This document shows positions 23,897 through 33,300 of a stretch of 49,554 nt of DNA, piece by piece. Where the stretch lies: assembly GCF_004402595.1 (NCBI RefSeq), contig NZ_SOFY01000061.1:1-49554 (forward strand), read 5' to 3'. How positions within the stretch are numbered: position 1 is the first letter of the stretch; every line of letters begins with the position of its first letter. The notes under the pieces were generated by a model that saw nothing but the letters and a program-made list of their open reading frames with translations, did not search any database and was not told the DNA's origin. The position numbers and the translations under genes were made by a program. Origin of the DNA: Cryobacterium shii. Lineage in GTDB: Bacteria > Actinomycetota > Actinomycetes > Actinomycetales > Microbacteriaceae.

Positions 23897-24870
23897 TAGG
23901 CGCTCTCCTTTGACCGTAGCTGGCGGGCTTCTCGTGCGGCAGCGAAGAACTCGTTGGTGGCCGCGACGGTCGTCTCGACATGCGCCCACTGCGCAGCGCT
24001 GAGCGCGGGGCCGACTTCTTCGGGGTCGAAGTGTGCCCACCAGCCGTCGAGGTCATCCCAGGTCAGAGTGAAGGCGCGCAGCGGATAGCGCACTGGCTCG
24101 GCTGGCGCGACGGAAGGATTCACGCCGCGCTTGCGCCCTTGTTTCGCGCGCTCCAGCGCCTCGACAGCAAGTTGCTCCAGATCGGGCGGCTCGGGTTCGT
24201 CCTGCGGAATCGCGAGCATCGAGTGGGTGCGTGCGTGCGCGGCCGTGATCGACGCTCCGGCCTCGATTGACCCCAGCTCCGAGCGTGCGAAGGCACGAAC
24301 ATCCTCGGGCTGCTTCGGGTCGTTGGCGATGCGCTGGAGGTCGTTGATCTGCTCCAGGCTTGTGTACGACTTGCGGCCGGTGACCATCATCGCGGCCTGT
24401 GTGCGCGACTTGCCGGAGGTCCCGATTAGCGGTGGTGCCGTGACGGCACCACCATTCTTTGCCGTGATCTTCCCGCTTGCGCCGAACTGCGTCGTCTCCT
24501 GCCGACGTGCGGCATCCTCCGCCATGAGTGCCTTCAGCTCGCGGTACAGTGCCGCCGCCTCGATCTGCGTGAACGGCTTGTGGAGCACGTTGTCGGCCTG
24601 CTCGGGCATGAGCCGTTGCAGCCGGTCGGAGATGCCCGCCCGCACGAATACGTTGACCGTCTTGTACCCGAGCTGGTGCAGCGCGGCGAGGCGGCGTGCG
24701 CCGCACACGAGCAGGCCCTCGGGAGTGACCGTCGGCGGCTGCAAGAGCCCCTCGCGTTCGATTGAGGCAGCCAGTGCGTCGATGTCGCCCAGCTCGGTGC
24801 GGTGACGGCTGCCGACGACGATCGAGTCGATCGTGCGCTCCAGCTCGATGTGCCCCGTGTTCGCTCTCAT
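23896..24870 (-). CDS. ParB/Srx-like DNA-binding protein
   Basis: The 324-residue protein opens with a ParB/sulfiredoxin-type N-terminal domain: ELGDIDALAASIEREGLLQP, VTPEGLLVCGARRLAALHQLGYKTVNVFV, followed by helices (FTQIEAAALYRELKALM) that resemble the ParB DNA-binding linker. Later segments include a KSRTQAAMMVTGRKSYTSLE helix-turn-helix-like part. It may help maintain or regulate the element; a ParA gene is not present in the window. The ATG at 24870 is preferred because it has GAGGTGAC upstream and sits four bases after the preceding stop; a longer frame upstream runs into the previous gene. Confidence 0.8.
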   Translation of the reverse strand: MRANTGHIELERTIDSIVVGSRHRTELGDIDALAASIEREGLLQPPTVTPEGLLVCGARRLAALHQLGYKTVNVFVRAGISDRLQRLMPEQADNVLHKPFTQIEAAALYRELKALMAEDAARRQETTQFGASGKITAKNGGAVTAPPLIGTSGKSRTQAAMMVTGRKSYTSLEQINDLQRIANDPKQPEDVRAFARSELGSIEAGASITAAHARTHSMLAIPQDEPEPPDLEQLAVEALERAKQGRKRGVNPSVAPAEPVRYPLRAFTLTWDDLDGWWAHFDPEEVGPALSAAQWAHVETTVAATNEFFAAAREARQLRSKESA

Positions 24871-24874
24871 CCCG

Positions 24875-25714
24875 TCACCTCGCTCCAGCAGGGGTCGGGG
24901 CGGCGAGTCCGACGAGCAGCACGAGGTCGTCATCGGTGAGCAGCGACCGCAGCGGCTCACCGATGAGTAGCCGCAGCAACACGCCGCGGCCGACGGCGGT
25001 GTGGGTCTGGTCGGGGTCGGGATTGCCGAGGATGGCGCGCAGCAGCGAGTGCCACGAGGTCGAGGGGATATCGAGCAGCGCGCGGGCGTGGAGGTCGCGC
25101 CGCAGCGACTCGGCGGCGCTCGCTCGGGAGGGCGCTTCGCTCAGCCGCATGCAGATGTACTCGACGGCGGTGCGCGCGGTGCGCTCCGGCCAGCCGAGGA
25201 GGGAGAGCAGGGCAATCGCGTCTTCGACTGCCCTGACGATGCCGGTCGGTCGTTCGTCGTTCATAGTGTTGTCGTCGATTTCCGAGTTCGGGTTGACACG
25301 GAATGCCGCGTGGTAGTCGGTGAGCGGGTTCTCACGGTCGCTGAACCGTTCGGCATCGTGGAAGCTCGAATACTGTGGTCGCCGCGCCTGGTGCGTCGAG
25401 CAGAGGAGCCCGTTCGCGCGTTCCTCAGCGATCAGCGTGACCTGGACGGCCCGCGTGATCACCGCCCAAGGATCGTTAGCGTTGCGCACCGCGGGTGTGC
25501 GCATTGCGTCGAATGCCGCGCCTGCGGCCTCCCACTGGTCGAGACCGTGCTTTCGTGCAAGTGCCACGTACCGAGCTGCCGTGTACTCCATGAGCGCCGT
25601 GGCCTCCGGGTCGCGACGCCAGGCACCCTCACCCTCGCGGTGCAGGCGGATGAGCAGTGCGCGCAGTCCCTCCGACGTCTTGAACGCCAGGGACGAGTCG
25701 GGCTGGTCGGCCAT
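24875..25714 (-). CDS. Conserved ICE protein of unknown role
   Basis: The 279-residue protein is helical in appearance (GLRALLIRLHREGEGAWRRD, LMEYTAARYVALARKHGLD, WAVITRAVQVTLIAEERANGLL) with a second half that also reads helical (VEDAIALLSLLGWPERTART, LRRDLHARALLDIPSTSWHS). No known motif was identified. The ATG at 25714 begins the coherent part; the stop lies four bases before the ParB-like gene, so the two are co-expressed. The WxVITRAVQVTLIAEERA segment could represent a helix-turn-helix, making a regulatory or replication accessory role possible. Confidence 0.6.
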   Translation of the reverse strand: MADQPDSSLAFKTSEGLRALLIRLHREGEGAWRRDPEATALMEYTAARYVALARKHGLDQWEAAGAAFDAMRTPAVRNANDPWAVITRAVQVTLIAEERANGLLCSTHQARRPQYSSFHDAERFSDRENPLTDYHAAFRVNPNSEIDDNTMNDERPTGIVRAVEDAIALLSLLGWPERTARTAVEYICMRLSEAPSRASAAESLRRDLHARALLDIPSTSWHSLLRAILGNPDPDQTHTAVGRGVLLRLLIGEPLRSLLTDDDLVLLVGLAAPTPAGAR

Positions 25715-25793
25715 GTACGGGCCACCTCGTGACGGGGAGGTGCACACGTCGTCGCCGGCAGCGGAGTGAGGGGAGCGGGGTGACATGGGCAGC

Positions 25794-26204
25794 TCACTGT
25801 CTTCCGATGGCGTCGCGGCCGAGCGAGGGATGGTGCACGCCGGAGTTACCGAACGCCGCCAGTGGCGCCAGGCGGCGGGTGCGCTCTCGGATGCCGTGCC
25901 GGGTCGCTGCGGCTGCTTGCACCGGCAGTGCACGGGTGCGGCGGGCCAGCTCGGCCTGGAAGTCGATGCCGCGCCCCACAACTCGCCCTGTCGTCGTGGG
26001 AATCAGCTCGGTCGGCCGCACCCAGATGACAGCCCGGCGCAACTTCTCCTCTTCCGACATCGCCGGAGTCGAGGCTTTGACCCGCGATGGGTCACCGTGC
26101 CTCGCCAGTTCCGAGACCTCAGCGGCAGGCTCGGGGCTCTTCGAATCGACCTCGCGGGGGGCTTGGTCGATGTGCTGCGGGTCGTCCCGCGTGGCGTCGT
26201 TCAC
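25794..26204 (-). CDS. Hypothetical ICE protein, basic tail
   Basis: The 136-residue product has an acidic N terminus, a central conserved-looking stretch (EEEKLRRAVIWVRPTELIPTTTGRVVGRGIDFQAELARRTR) and a basic alanine-rich end. It is encoded between the DUF2637 gene (GTGA overlap at its start) and the 279-residue gene (79-base gap), so it belongs to the maintenance operon. No function is recognised. Confidence 0.55.
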   Translation of the reverse strand: MNDATRDDPQHIDQAPREVDSKSPEPAAEVSELARHGDPSRVKASTPAMSEEEKLRRAVIWVRPTELIPTTTGRVVGRGIDFQAELARRTRALPVQAAAATRHGIRERTRRLAPLAAFGNSGVHHPSLGRDAIGRQ

Positions 26205-26845
26205 AGCGCGCCTCCTTCCTGGATGGCAGCCGCGGCGATGGCAGGCGGTGCGAGCCAGCGCCCGACAGTGGACGGATGCACGCCCGTCGCACGCGCGATC
26301 GCCTTGTTCGTCATGCCGTCCTCCTTCATTCGCAGGGCGAGTTCTTTAGGGGGTAGGTGCACAGCCGTCTCCGCCTGCCGCACGACGGCATGAGCTGCCA
26401 GTTCATGCTCGACCGGCTTGGGGTCCACGCGAAAGCGCCGCGTGAGTACGACGGTCAGGTGCGTGATTGCCAGCAGCACGAGCGGCGGAACGGCCGCGAC
26501 CGCTCCGGCCAGCGCCGCAGGCACGTCGGCATCGGCGGCGACCACGGCATGAATTGCGTTCGCTGCGACCGACACCGCGGCACCCGCCATGAGTAGGAGC
26601 CACGGATACCAGGCCTCACGCTGCTGGGCGAGCGCGACCACCGAGACGGTGGAGACGACGATGATCCCGTCCACGATGAGCGGCCAGGCCCACGCCTGGC
26701 GCGCGTCCACGCCGGAGCGGCGCGCGAGGTCCGCGAGCGCGGTGAACGACAACCAAAACGCTCCAGCGGCGATGAACACGGTCCCGGCCACTGCGGTCCA
26801 TACCGCGAGTCGCCCGGTTGGCCGCTGCACGTCGCCGGGGATCAC
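26201..26845 (-). CDS. DUF2637 membrane protein with C-terminal HTH
   Basis: The 214-residue protein has about four membrane helices (AVWTAVAGTVFIAAGAFWLSF, WPLIVDGIIVVSTVSVVALA, WLLLMAGAAVSVAANAIHAVV, ALAGAVAAVPPLVLLAITHLT) matching DUF2637, found widely in actinobacterial plasmids and ICEs and linked to spread-type functions. A short C-terminal helix-turn-helix-like segment (LALRMKEDGMTNKAIARATG then HPSTVGRWL) follows a charged linker. It starts at a GTG overlapping the primase gene stop. The combination of a membrane part and a DNA-binding end suggests anchoring of DNA at the membrane, but this is inferred. Confidence 0.8.
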   Translation of the reverse strand: MIPGDVQRPTGRLAVWTAVAGTVFIAAGAFWLSFTALADLARRSGVDARQAWAWPLIVDGIIVVSTVSVVALAQQREAWYPWLLLMAGAAVSVAANAIHAVVAADADVPAALAGAVAAVPPLVLLAITHLTVVLTRRFRVDPKPVEHELAAHAVVRQAETAVHLPPKELALRMKEDGMTNKAIARATGVHPSTVGRWLAPPAIAAAAIQEGGAL

Positions 26846-27744
26846 GAGAGCACCTGTCCCATAGATGGCCGCGACGTGAGCCTCGGCTCTTCGACGTGTA
26901 CGGATGCCGGAGCCGCAGCACCCGCGGCGGCGCGGTGCGCCGAGCGGATTGTCGCCGCGACCTCGGGCGTGGGCAGCCCGGCATGCTCAGCGGCCGGCGC
27001 CAGTGCGGCGCGGATGCTGTCGGGGGCGAGCCCTGACTCGGCCAGGCGACAGGAGGCCCAGAAGAGCCCGCGGTTCCGTTCGCCTTCACCGCGGGTGGCG
27101 ACCCACCGGGCGATCCGCTCGACGTCGAGGTCAACGCTGCGGCGCATGGTGGCGGCGAGCGCTGCGGGCCACACCGGACGCGGCTGGAGGAAGTCGCGCA
27201 ACGCGCGAGCGTCGACGGGCACGGGGTCCGACTTGCCCGCGCTGATCAGCTCGTACGAAGACGGCCCCACACCTGTGACGACGACCGAGGGCGGCACGAC
27301 GACGTAGCCGCCTGCGCCGCGGAAGTCGATTCCGGCGCTCGCCGCCTGCCATGACGGCTGCACCTGGTCTGGGTCGGCCGGGTAGTAGGCATGGATGCCG
27401 CCCGAGGGTGTGCGCACGAAGGCGGCCCAGTGATCGGTCAGCCCTTCTCGTCGGGCGCGCTCGAATGCCGCGAAGCCGCGGATCGCCCCGTGCACGTCGA
27501 CGTCGACGACCTCCAGCCCCGAGGCGGTTCCGGTCGGCATCCCGACGTTGGCGCGCGGCCACCGTGCCCACCAGCGGGCGACTTGCGAGGGGTCGGTGCT
27601 CGCGTCGTGAAATCCGTGCGTGGTGAGCGGGCGCTTGCCGCCAGCCGCGCAGGGGAAGACAGGGATGCCCGCCTCGGCATACTGCCGGGCTGCGGTCGTA
27701 GGGTCGTGCCCTGTGACCGATGCGAGGAGGCGTGCAATGTCCAT
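26842..27744 (-). CDS. Bifunctional primase-polymerase (prim-pol)
   Basis: The 300-residue protein has the fold signature of N-terminal archaeo-eukaryotic-type primase domains: AARQYAEAGIPVFPCAAGGKRPLT, VARWWARWPRANVGMPTG, LEVVDVDVHGA with the metal-binding D-x-D, and TPSGGIHAYYP with the catalytic histidine. A helical C-terminal part follows, but no helicase domain. It may prime DNA synthesis after transfer or during replication of the excised form. The ATG at 27744 overlaps the stop of ardC by one base. At about 300 residues this is a short, stand-alone version. Confidence 0.85.
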   Translation of the reverse strand: MDIARLLASVTGHDPTTAARQYAEAGIPVFPCAAGGKRPLTTHGFHDASTDPSQVARWWARWPRANVGMPTGTASGLEVVDVDVHGAIRGFAAFERARREGLTDHWAAFVRTPSGGIHAYYPADPDQVQPSWQAASAGIDFRGAGGYVVVPPSVVVTGVGPSSYELISAGKSDPVPVDARALRDFLQPRPVWPAALAATMRRSVDLDVERIARWVATRGEGERNRGLFWASCRLAESGLAPDSIRAALAPAAEHAGLPTPEVAATIRSAHRAAAGAAAPASVHVEEPRLTSRPSMGQVLS

Positions 27745-28826
27745 CACAGGCTCCGACCGACGAGTTCGGCGGTGCGCGTCTGCGGCGCGATGACTTCCGG
27801 CTCCGCGGCCTCGGCGGTCGCCCGCTCCGTGGTGCGCCCGTTCGCCTCGCGGGTCAGGCCGGGAGGATCGCCGCCGCCGATCTGCACCGTCGGGAGCTCG
27901 GCGAGAATCTTCACCGCGGTCGCGCACACACGCTCCCCGGTTGCCTGCACAACTTCGACGGCGGACCTGCCCTCGACCGAGGTTGCCCACGACGAGACGT
28001 AGGGGATGGTGTAGCTCGTGGTGTCGAGGCCGTGCGCCGCGCCGATCATTAGCGCGACGGACTCGGCTTCGACCTCACCGATGCCGCGGTGGCGGACGGC
28101 ATCCGGGTTATCGGGGCCGTGCAGCATGACGTGCGCCAGCTCGTGTGTGAGGGTTTTCACCTGAGCGGCATCGTCCATGTCCTGCCGTACGGCGACGGTG
28201 CGCGCTGAGTAGTCGGTGAGCCCGTTTGCGCCGAGGATGAGACCGGCGTGCGCGACGTGCAGCACGGCGAAACCGCGCGCCTGAATGAGCTGCGCGAGGC
28301 CGTCCCACAGCCCGGCGGGTGCTTCGCCTTCGAGCAGCCTGGGGCTGGGCTGCTCGGGGATCGGGTCGCCCGCGGTCTGTGTGACGTCCCAGACGTAGAC
28401 GGGACGGACGCCGACCATCTTCGAGCGGACGATCTCACCGGGCCGCGGCTTCTCGTTTCGCTCCAGTCGCCGCCAGGATTGGGGATCGAACGGCGTCGCG
28501 GTGGCGAAGCGTGCCGTGACGGGAGCCTGGATCATGTAGCCCGCCTGGCCCTTGAGTACCGACCGGCCAAGCGAGAGCCACTGCTTGAATCCGGCGACGT
28601 AGCTCGGCATCGGCTCGGGCACTCGGCCGGCCTCGAAGGCGGCCATATGCTGCACCCAGATGAGCAGCGTGTTGTTGAACGACCGAGTGCGGAAGCGCGC
28701 AGCGAACTCGATCGCACGCGCCCAGTCGGTGCCCGAGACGAGCTGCTCGACCGCCCCTGTGAGCTGTTCGTGCAGCGCGTCGATTTTTGCCTCGCGCGCG
28801 GCGCGTGACTCCTCCCAACTCGTCAT
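27744..28826 (-). CDS. ardC: ArdC-family antirestriction protein
   Basis: The 360-residue protein has an N-terminal ssDNA-binding domain (EQLVSGTDWARAIEFAARFRTRSFNNTLLIWVQ..., KQWLSLGRSVLKGQAG), then a metallopeptidase-like domain with HELAHVMLHG (about 228-237) and a downstream glutamate (GIGEVEAESVALMIGAAHG). ArdC proteins bind incoming single-stranded DNA and shield it from host restriction. An AGGAGG site lies seven bases before the ATG, so it is strongly translated. It is the first gene of the leftward operon, as expected for a protein needed soon after entry. Confidence 0.9.
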   Translation of the reverse strand: MTSWEESRAAREAKIDALHEQLTGAVEQLVSGTDWARAIEFAARFRTRSFNNTLLIWVQHMAAFEAGRVPEPMPSYVAGFKQWLSLGRSVLKGQAGYMIQAPVTARFATATPFDPQSWRRLERNEKPRPGEIVRSKMVGVRPVYVWDVTQTAGDPIPEQPSPRLLEGEAPAGLWDGLAQLIQARGFAVLHVAHAGLILGANGLTDYSARTVAVRQDMDDAAQVKTLTHELAHVMLHGPDNPDAVRHRGIGEVEAESVALMIGAAHGLDTTSYTIPYVSSWATSVEGRSAVEVVQATGERVCATAVKILAELPTVQIGGGDPPGLTREANGRTTERATAEAAEPEVIAPQTRTAELVGRSL

Positions 28827-28984
28827 TTGGGCACCTCCTGTCGCCTGGTCGGGAGCCGGTGGGCTCTTGTCGATCAGGTGCGCCAGGGTTGCCGGGAGAC
28901 GGTCGAGGGAGGTAGGTCACGCCGTCAGGAGTGGATGCGCCTGACGCTGGATGCATTCGGGCATAACACGAGGCGGGCGGCGCT
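28827..28984. promoter_or_regulatory. Gap upstream of the transfer operon
   Basis: 158 bases separate ardC from the AraC-type gene, which has the same orientation. The region should contain the leftward promoter of the ardC-to-DUF4913 operon. No convincing -10/-35 pair or hairpin stands out by eye. Confidence 0.3.
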
Positions 28985-29962
28985 TCAGGCGGTGCGCTCG
29001 ATTGCGTCCCTATCCCGGTCGGGTATGTCCACATTGCGAACGCCGGTCAGGCTTCGATACTGATCGGGGGTGACGCCTATGCTGCGCCGGAACACCTCGA
29101 TGGCATGGCTACGACTGCGCCATCCGACCTGGGACGCAGCTGCCGCGACGGTCATGTTGGTCTCGGCCAGTAGCCGTGCCATCTCCCGGGCGCGCATCAT
29201 CGACAGGTAAACCATCGGCGTCTTGCCGAACGCGGTCGAGAACACGCGCGTGAGCTGGCGGCGCGACAGGTGCACCTCTTCTGCGAGGTCACCGATTGAC
29301 CAGTGCCTCGCCGGGTCGGCGTGTAATGCGCGGCGCGCGGCGAGTGCTTCACCTCGCAGCGGGGCGAACTTGCGGTTGCGTGGCGGCGCGGGCACCGTGA
29401 GCGTGCTCGTCGTGGGCGATGTGCTGGGAGGTGTCACACCGATGAGCGGCGCGACGACGTGCAGCAGCTCGGACACGAGCGACTGGGCGTGGTAGAACTC
29501 GTCCGCTCCGAGCGCCAGGCTGTCCCTCAGGTCGTCAAAGACCAGGCCGATGTGGTGCGCTGTCTCGGGTGCGGGGCGCACGTAGGTCAGTGGCGGCAGA
29601 AACTCGCGCCTCATCGTGTAGGCGCGCAGCGATTCGCGGTCGTGGCCGATGGGCGCGAGCTGCCACACCCACAGCTCGAAGAGGTAGTCGGTGTCGATGT
29701 AGAGCGTCGAAATCGTGACCGCCTGCTCGGGCGCCCCTCCGCAGAGCGTCGCGGTGCGCAGGAACACGAGGTCGCCCTCGCTGGCGAACGTCGTGTCGCT
29801 TTCCGTCGTGAGGATCGTCGATCCCTCGCGGATGAGCAGCAGCTTCACGCAGTCGAAGGCGACAGGGGGCACCGCCCGTCGGAACTCTCTGGTCTCGACG
29901 GCGATCGGACCGTAGCGAAAGCTGCCTGCGGAGCCGTTGCCCGTGAGTGAAACTCGCACCAT
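28985..29962 (-). CDS. AraC-family transcription regulator
   Basis: The 325-residue protein has an N-terminal cupin-like sensor domain of the AraC-ligand-binding-like type (VKLLLIREGSTILTTESDTTFASEGDLVFLRTATL) and a C-terminal AraC domain with two helix-turn-helix units: WSIGDLAEEVHLSRRQLTRVF and MTVAAAASQVGWRSRSHAIEVF followed by RRSIGVTPDQYRSL. Such regulators in actinobacterial ICEs lie just ahead of the ardC operon, so it may control transfer genes in response to a signal. Its own promoter region is shared with the divergent defence operon. The GAGG before the ATG is close (two bases), so the start may be slightly different. Confidence 0.9.
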   Translation of the reverse strand: MVRVSLTGNGSAGSFRYGPIAVETREFRRAVPPVAFDCVKLLLIREGSTILTTESDTTFASEGDLVFLRTATLCGGAPEQAVTISTLYIDTDYLFELWVWQLAPIGHDRESLRAYTMRREFLPPLTYVRPAPETAHHIGLVFDDLRDSLALGADEFYHAQSLVSELLHVVAPLIGVTPPSTSPTTSTLTVPAPPRNRKFAPLRGEALAARRALHADPARHWSIGDLAEEVHLSRRQLTRVFSTAFGKTPMVYLSMMRAREMARLLAETNMTVAAAASQVGWRSRSHAIEVFRRSIGVTPDQYRSLTGVRNVDIPDRDRDAIERTA

Positions 29963-30112
29963 ACCTCATTGTCACCTGTACTGGGGGCAACGCAAGGGGC
30001 CGTCAGGCGGCGTTATGCGGCTATACCCGGTCAAACCCGGTGAGTTGCCGCTCGTTGGCCGATATGGTGGGCGTATCCGTGTTCCGATGTGCGCCGATTG
30101 GAGGTCCTTTTG
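29963..30112. promoter_or_regulatory. Divergent promoter region for araC-type gene and defence operon
   Basis: The 150-base region separates divergent genes. ACCCGGT appears twice 10 bases apart (30025-30031 and 30035-30041), one helical turn, which could bind a dimeric regulator, such as the HTH protein encoded next. GGAGGT (30100-30105) is the ribosome site of that gene. Exact promoter elements could not be fixed. Confidence 0.4.
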
Positions 30113-30325
30113 ATGGCTGAGCCCTGGCTGTCGGCAGACCAGATTGCTGCTCATCTCGGTGTCACGAAAGACACGGTGTACGCCTGGATCGCAGACAAGG
30201 GGATGCCCGCTCACAAGATTGGGCGTCTCTGGAAGTTCCAGGTCAGCGAGGTCGACGAGTGGGTGCGTAGCGGCAGGACTTCGCTTGGCCCTGATGATTC
30301 GGGCTCAACGACGGGGCGTGACTGA
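30113..30325 (+). CDS. Small excisionase-type HTH regulator of the defence operon
   Basis: The 70-residue protein is almost wholly a MerR/excisionase-type winged helix: WLSADQIAAHLGVTKDTVYA (helix-turn-helix), then WIADKGMPAHKIGRLWKFQ (wing) and VSEVDEWVRSG. The ATG at 30113 has GGAGG eight bases upstream. Its TGA stop is followed directly by the GTG start of the helicase gene, so it leads the seven-gene operon. Proteins of this size often control phage defence islands; the divergent direct repeats upstream are possible targets. It does not resemble the ICE's own xis beyond the shared fold, and is far from the attachment site. Confidence 0.8.
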   Translation: MAEPWLSADQIAAHLGVTKDTVYAWIADKGMPAHKIGRLWKFQVSEVDEWVRSGRTSLGPDDSGSTTGRD

Positions 30326-33300
30326 GTGCGCATCATCGACAACGTCAACGAGCTGCTCGGCGACGACCTGAAATCTGAGGTCAAGCCGGGCTCGAAGTTG
30401 CGCATTGCCGCGTCGACGTTCTCGATCTTCGCGTTCGAGGCTCTCAAGCGCGAGCTGGGGTCAATCAAGGAGCTGGAGTTCATCTTCACAGCTCCGTCGT
30501 TCAACACGGTGAAGGCGACCGACACGGCGGTGCCAGAACGGCGGCGCTTCGAGGTGCGGCGTGACGCGCAGCGCGAGTCGGCCTTGTACGGATCGGAATT
30601 CGAGATTCGGTTGAGGAACAAACTGACCCAGCGCGCCATCGCGCGTGAGTGTGCCGAGTGGGTACGCCAGAAGGTCACGTTCCGCTCTAATCGCACGGGC
30701 GCACCGATGCAGCAGTTCGCCGTCGTCGACGACAAGGCCGCTTACCTGCCTCTCCAAGGGTTCACCTCGGCCGATCTCGGTTACGAGCGCGGCAATGCCG
30801 TGTCCAACGTCGTTACCAAGCTTGACGATGCACCGATGACATCGACTTATCTCCAGCTCTTTGACCAGATCTGGCACAACCCCGAGCAGCTAGACGACGT
30901 GACGCAGACGGTGTACGACCACATTGCTGGTGTCTACGCGGAGAACTCACCGCAGCGGGTCTATTTCCTCATCCTCTACAACCTCTTCAGCGAGTTCCTC
31001 GATGACATCAGTGAGGACGTTCTGCCGAACGACCTCACCGGCTACCAGGACACCGCAATCTGGAATGCGCTCTACAACTTCCAGAAGGATGCTGCCACTG
31101 GTGTCATCAACAAGTTGGAAACCTACAACGGCTGCATTCTCGCTGATTCGGTTGGCCTCGGGAAGACATTCACGGCGCTCGCCGTAATCAAGTACTACGA
31201 GCTGCGCAATAAGAGCGTGCTCGTTCTCGCTCCAAAAAAGCTTGCAGAGAACTGGACGAACTACAACGCAAACCTGACGACAAACATTTTCGCGAAGGAC
31301 CGCTTCAACTACGACGTTCTCGCCCACACTGACCTCTCTCGCGACTCTGGTGAGTCGCTCGGTATTCCGCTCGATCGGGTGAACTGGGGCAACTATGACC
31401 TCGTCGTGATCGACGAGTCCCACAACTTCCGCAACGCGGACTTCACAACGGAGAAGGAGTCCCGCTACCAGCGCCTCATGCGCAAGGTGATCCGTGAGGG
31501 CGTGAAGACGAAGGTGCTGATGCTCTCGGCAACTCCGGTAAATAACCGTTTCAACGACCTTCGGAATCAGCTGGCCTTGGCCTACGAGGGCGATTCCGCG
31601 CAACTCGCTGCAAAGCTCAATATCTCCACAACAGTCGAGGAGGTCTTCCGCCACGCGCAGCGTGCCTTCAACGAGTGGTCCGAGCTGCCGCCAGAAGGAC
31701 GCACGCCGGAAGCGATCCTGTCGCGGCTCGATTTCGACTTCTTCGAGTTGCTCGACTCGGTGACGATCGCGCGGTCCCGTAAGCACATCCAGGCGTTCTA
31801 CGACACCGCTGACATAGGGGCGTTCCCTGAGCGGCTCCCGCCACAGTCCGTGCGTGCACCCCTGACCGATGTGCCGGGCGCGCCGACGTTCAACGAGATC
31901 TTCGACGAGCTCCAGTCGCTCACGCTCGCGGTGTATGCGCCGCTCGCATACGTCTTCCCCAGCCGCTTGGAAAAGTATGAGTTGCTGTACGGCAACGTTG
32001 GCGGTGGCAGCAATACCGCTGGCGGCTCGGTGGCGAATCTTGGCGCGGCGAGCCGAGAGCGCGGCATCCAGAAGCTCATGACAGTGAACCTGCTCAAGCG
32101 GCTGGAGAGTAGCGTCGAGGCGTTCCGGCTCACCCTCAATCGACTGGAGATGACCGTCGCCGAGGCCCTCGAGGCGATCGACAATCACGCCACGGCCGTC
32201 ACCGACCTCGCCTCCGGCTTCTCCGACCTGGATGCCGACGATGACGACTTCGACCTGCCGGCGAGCGGCACGGTCGGCAAGAAGGTGCAGATCGATCTCG
32301 CCGACATGGACATCGAGTCGTGGAACCGTGACCTCACCCACGACGGGCTCGTCATCTCTCAGCTCCTGGAATCTATCAAGGCGATCACCCCGGATCATGA
32401 CCTGAAGCTGCGCATTCTCAAAGGCTTGATTGAGGCGAAGTTCGCCGAGCCGATCAACCCCGGTAACCGCAAGGTGCTGATCTTCTCTGCTTTCGCCGAC
32501 ACCGCCTCGTATCTGTACCGTGAACTCGGCCCCGCGTTGAAACACCAGGGATATGAGACTGCGCTTGTCACCGGTCAAGGAAACCCGAGCACGACACTCG
32601 GCAAGGGCTACGGCTTCCAGCAGACCCTCACCCTGTTCTCGCCCCGATCGAAGCAGCTCCACCTCGCGATGCCAAAAGAGACCGGCGAACTCGACGTGCT
32701 CATCGGCACGGACTGCATCTCTGAGGGGCAGAATCTTCAGGACTGCGACTACGTCGTCAACTATGACATCCACTGGAACCCCGTGCGGATCATCCAGCGC
32801 TTCGGGCGGATCGACCGGATCGGGTCGACGAATGAGCGCATCCAGCTCGTGAACTTCTGGCCTGACATCTCGCTCGACGAATACATCAACCTCAAAGAAC
32901 GAGTCGAGAACCGCATGGTCATTGCCGACCTCGCCGCGACCGCCGACGACAACGTGCTCACCCAGGAGTCGAGCGACACCGCATTCCGCAAGGAGCAGCT
33001 CCGCAAGCTCCAGGAGGAAGTGATCGAACTGGAGGACGTGCGCACTGGAGTCTCGATCACCGACCTTGGTCTAAACGACTTCCGCATGGACTTGCTCGGC
33101 TACCTCAAAGAGTATGGCGACCTCGCCGGAACCCCGAAAGGACTTCACGCCGTCGTGCCGGCCCAGCGGGAGAAGGGCCTTAAGCCGGGTGCACTGTTCG
33201 CGCTCCGAAACATCAACGCCGACGACATGCTCCACCGGGGTAACCGGCTCCACCCGCATTACCTCGTCTACCTCGACGACGAGGGCAACGTCATCGCCGA

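Noticed and set aside
30947..32773. Open frame of 608 codons on the - strand
   Set aside because: Antisense to the SNF2 helicase whose motifs are complete; no recognisable domain.
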